Part shown: piece by piece, positions 60,681 through 64,000 of the stretch
Layout of the letters: each line of letters starts with the position of its first letter
How positions within the stretch are numbered: the stretch's first letter is position 1
NCBI RefSeq assembly: GCF_014397785.1
Contig: NZ_VZQQ01000009.1
Location: 62,001-126,000, forward strand
From: Paraburkholderia podalyriae
Lineage (GTDB): Bacteria; Pseudomonadota; Gammaproteobacteria; Burkholderiales; Burkholderiaceae
DNA: 64,000 bases
Direction: 5' to 3'
Notes under the pieces: generated by a model
Seen by the model: the letters and a program-made list of their open reading frames with translations, nothing else
The model's database searches: none
Told to the model about the DNA's origin: nothing
Program-made: the position numbers and the translations under genes

Positions 60681-61816
60681 CCGTATCCTCGCTGCTGGCG
60701 GCGCTCGCGCCGCGCCGTATCGTTGTCTTTCGCGCGCTGCAGCTCGGCGACATGCTGTGCGCGGTGCCCGCGCTGCGCGCGCTGCGCGCGGCCGCGCCGC
60801 AGGCGCATATCGCGCTGATCGGACTGCCGTGGGCACGCGCGTTCGTCGAGCGCTATGCGGCGCTCATCGACGAACTGATCGTGTTTCCCGGCGCCGTGGG
60901 TTTTCCCGAGCAGCCCGAATCGAACGATGGCCTACCCGCGTTCTTCGCGCGGATGCGCAACCGGCGTTTCGATCTGGCGATCCAGCTGCACGGCAGCGGC
61001 GGCATCGCCAACGATCTGCTACATGAACTTGGTGCACGCGCCGACGCCGGCTTCGTGCAGCCGGACGAGGCGCCGCGCGACGGCTGCTTCATCGCGTGGC
61101 CCGACGCACTGCCGGAACCCGAGCGCTATCTGGCACTGATGAGCGCGCTCGGCGTAGCGGCGCACGACCGGCGTCTGACGTTCCCGCTCACCGCGCTGGA
61201 CCTCGACAAGTACACCGCGCTGCGCGCATGTCACGGTATCGAAGACGAGCGGCTCGTGCTGCTTCACCCCGGCTCCCAATTGCCGTCGCGCCGCTGGCCG
61301 GCCGAGCGCTTCGCGGCCGTCGCCGACCACCTTGCCGCCGACGGCTGGCAGATCGCGATCACCGGCACGGCCGCCGAAGCGCCGCTGACCTGCGCGGTGC
61401 TCGGCGCGATGAGCGCGCCCGCGCTGCATCTGGCGGGCGCGACGTCGCTCGGCGGGCTCGCGGCGCTGGTCGCGCATGCACGGCTCGTGGTCTGCAACGA
61501 CACCGGCATCTCGCACCTCGCCGCGGCGCTGGCGACCGCGTCGGTCGTGATCGCATGTGGCAGCGACACCCGGCGCTGGGCGCCGCTCGATCATGCGCGG
61601 CATCGCGTGCTCGCTGACTATCCGGCGTGCCGGCCCTGCATGTTCCGGGACTGCCCGTACGGCCATCCGTGCGCGCTGAACGTTCGCGTCGACGAGGTCG
61701 TCGAGACCGCCCGCGCGCAGCTTGCGCTCGCGGCCGGCGCGCAGCCAGGCGCGCCAGGCACCTTGCATGAGGCAACCGTTTCGCTGTCTTTCGAGGATCG
61801 GCACCATGTTGCGTAA
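60677..61816 (+). CDS. Family 9 glycosyltransferase (heptosyltransferase-like)
   Basis: A 379-residue second GT9: IVVFRALQLGDMLCAVPALR, LAIQLHGSGGIANDLL, LVLLHPGSQLPSRRWPAERF, LVVCNDTGISHLAAALATAS and a Cys-rich late segment PACRPCMFRDCPYGHPC. That segment resembles the four-Cys pattern of some heptosyltransferase-like proteins and may bind metal. The start is coupled to the GT2 stop. Two GT9 genes plus a GmhB-type phosphatase in one operon support a heptose-containing product. Confidence 0.78.
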   Translation: MTVSSLLAALAPRRIVVFRALQLGDMLCAVPALRALRAAAPQAHIALIGLPWARAFVERYAALIDELIVFPGAVGFPEQPESNDGLPAFFARMRNRRFDLAIQLHGSGGIANDLLHELGARADAGFVQPDEAPRDGCFIAWPDALPEPERYLALMSALGVAAHDRRLTFPLTALDLDKYTALRACHGIEDERLVLLHPGSQLPSRRWPAERFAAVADHLAADGWQIAITGTAAEAPLTCAVLGAMSAPALHLAGATSLGGLAALVAHARLVVCNDTGISHLAAALATASVVIACGSDTRRWAPLDHARHRVLADYPACRPCMFRDCPYGHPCALNVRVDEVVETARAQLALAAGAQPGAPGTLHEATVSLSFEDRHHVA

Positions 61817-62762
61817 TTGCCGCCGACTGCGCGTGCTGACCTGGCACGTGCACGGCAACTACATGTATTACCTGAGCCAGACGCCGCACGATTTCTATCT
61901 GGTGACGAAACCCGGACATCCGCCCGGTTATGCCGGCAAGGTCGGCGTATTGCCGTGGGGCGACAACGTGCACGAGATCGCGATCGACGACGTCGCCAAT
62001 CACGAATTCGACGTGGTGCTGTACCAGCATCGCACGCACTGGGAATACGACCGCGAGCACGTGCTGAGCGCCGCGCAGCAGCGTCTGCCGCGCGTCTACG
62101 TCGAGCACGATCCGCCGCAGGAGAACCCGTTCGAGCAATGGCATTGGGTCGATGATCCCGAAACGCTGCTGGTTCACGTCACGCACTTCAACCGGCTGAT
62201 GTGGGATAGCGGCGTCACGCCGACACGCGTGATCGAACATGGCGTCGTGGTGCCCGACGGCGCGCGTTATACCGGCGAGCTGGAGCGCGGCATCGTGGTC
62301 GTCAATCATCTCGCGCAGCGCGGCCGGCGGCTCGGTGCGGACGTCTTCGGCGAAACCCGCACGCGCGTGCCGCTCGATCTCGTCGGCATGGACGCGCGGC
62401 GGCTGAAAGGCATCGGCGAAATCGGCAACCTCGATCTTGCCGCGTTCAGTGCGCGCTACCGCTTCTTTTTCAATCCGATCCGCTGGACCAGCCTCGGCCT
62501 CGCGATCGTCGAGGCGATGACGATCGGCATGCCGATCGTCGGTCTCGCGACGACCGAGCTCGCCACCGTGATCCGCAACGGCGAAAACGGCTTCGTGCAT
62601 ACCGACGTCGACGCGCTCGTCGACGCGATGCTCGGGCTGCTGCGCGATCCCGGCGAAGCACGGCGGCTCGGCGCGGGCGCACGCCGCACCGCGTTGGAAC
62701 GCTTTCATATCGAGCGCTTCGCGCAGGACTGGCACGACACGCTGCTGCACGTCACGGCGTGA
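61806..62762 (+). CDS. Family 4-like glycosyltransferase
   Basis: A 318-residue GT-B-type protein. [20 protein letters not shown] at the start, [20 protein letters not shown], and the donor-site region [20 protein letters not shown] (Glu in the second half) with [25 protein letters not shown] precedes ATG 61806, which lies inside the previous gene's last 11 bases. It is shorter than most GT4 enzymes because the N-terminal domain is compact. It is the last transferase of the coupled run; the acceptor is unknown. Confidence 0.72.
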   Translation: MLRNCRRLRVLTWHVHGNYMYYLSQTPHDFYLVTKPGHPPGYAGKVGVLPWGDNVHEIAIDDVANHEFDVVLYQHRTHWEYDREHVLSAAQQRLPRVYVEHDPPQENPFEQWHWVDDPETLLVHVTHFNRLMWDSGVTPTRVIEHGVVVPDGARYTGELERGIVVVNHLAQRGRRLGADVFGETRTRVPLDLVGMDARRLKGIGEIGNLDLAAFSARYRFFFNPIRWTSLGLAIVEAMTIGMPIVGLATTELATVIRNGENGFVHTDVDALVDAMLGLLRDPGEARRLGAGARRTALERFHIERFAQDWHDTLLHVTA

Positions 62763-62814
62763 TTTCGCACCGGTTTTTAAACGCTCATCCGGTCCAACCA
62801 GAGGATCACGCACC

Positions 62815-63831
<1,017 letters not shown>

Positions 63832-63877
63832 GCCAGCGGCGCAGCGATGCCAGCGTCGCCGCGCCCTTCTTCGCGTT

Positions 63878-64000
63878 TCACGGCTGGCCCTCGCCGCCCG
63901 TCACGCCGTACACCTGCCCTGTCACATAGCTCGCGCGCGACATCGCCAGCGCCCCTCGGCGGGCAGATAGATGATCGACACGTCCGCGCCTTCGCGCGCG
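63878..64000 (-). pseudogene. SDR oxidoreductase with internal deletion (YghA-like)
   Basis: On the minus strand, entering at the window edge, the frame reads REGADVSIIYLPAE, the early NADP-binding-loop region of YghA-type SDRs. Within about ten bases the sequence jumps to a different frame reading SRASYVTGQVYGVTGGEGQP and a stop at 63878-63880, which is the extreme C-terminus of the same family. Roughly 200 residues, including the catalytic Tyr-x-x-x-Lys, are missing between. It is therefore a deletion derivative, not a functional gene. The N-terminus lies outside the window. Confidence 0.6.

Overview
The window looks like chromosomal DNA of a Burkholderiales beta-proteobacterium, most likely Paraburkholderia or a close relative. 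The grounds are very high GC with long spurious antisense frames, a catabolic gene set typical of soil and plant-associated burkholderias (3-hydroxybenzoate, glucarate/hexuronate, sulfonate and sugar uptake), and small families common there (DUF3303, DUF2934, DUF4142). This placement is inference from gene content; no rRNA, tRNA or CRISPR array is visible.

Region 1 (1-6943): a PQQ-type sugar (sorbosone) dehydrogenase gene is cut in two. Its 5' part ends at about 200 and its 3' part resumes at about 6530. The 6.3 kb between them is a decayed mosaic island: small genes (DUF3303, DUF4142, a repeat coiled-coil protein), an orphan toxin-like gene, an XRE regulator with two tiny overlapping genes, and broken pieces of an aldehyde dehydrogenase, a possible LysR regulator, a frameshifted gene and a probable phage tail-fibre assembly protein. 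No integrase or transposase is seen.

Region 2 (6943-23161): housekeeping and catabolic genes. They include several orphan ABC binding proteins (YejA, MetQ and SsuA types), mobA/mobR for 3-hydroxybenzoate with a palindromic operator, a DUF488 gene beside a uracil-DNA glycosylase-like gene, a complete three-gene sugar ABC transporter, a DUF347-repeat membrane protein, an EEP-family hydrolase, a PAP2 phosphatase, and an SDR gene divergent from its probable XRE/MmyB regulator.

Region 3 (23186-33530): carbohydrate genes. Two divergent GH13 enzymes (alpha-glucosidase-like and trehalose-synthase-like) and a Gfo/Idh/MocA oxidoreductase are followed by a glucarate locus (GntR regulator, gudD, two MFS transporters) with an 18-bp perfect palindrome as probable operator.

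Region 4 (33580-49690): a stress and repair block. It holds Ohr, a CPA1-type antiporter, a protein-repair methyltransferase fused to an erythromycin-esterase-like domain, an overlapping pncC-nadE pair for NAD recycling, DUF2934, a hemerythrin, a GT4, a CheB, a giant CheB-CheR-PAS-histidine kinase-receiver protein, a PsiD-like decarboxylase and an FMN reductase.

Region 5 (49741-63831): a glycan locus. PIG-L deacetylase and a GT2 are followed by an ATM1-type ABC exporter fused to a degenerate GHKL domain and a complete receiver domain. Then come a GT4 and a run of overlapping or closely spaced genes (HAD phosphatase, GT9, carbamoyltransferase, GT2, GT9, GT4, UDP-glucuronate decarboxylase), suggesting a carbamoylated, heptose-containing surface glycan or glycolipid. 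The last bases hold an SDR gene with a large internal deletion. The best candidate for something undescribed is the ABC exporter-receiver fusion, read together with the hybrid kinase and the carbamoylated-glycan operon.
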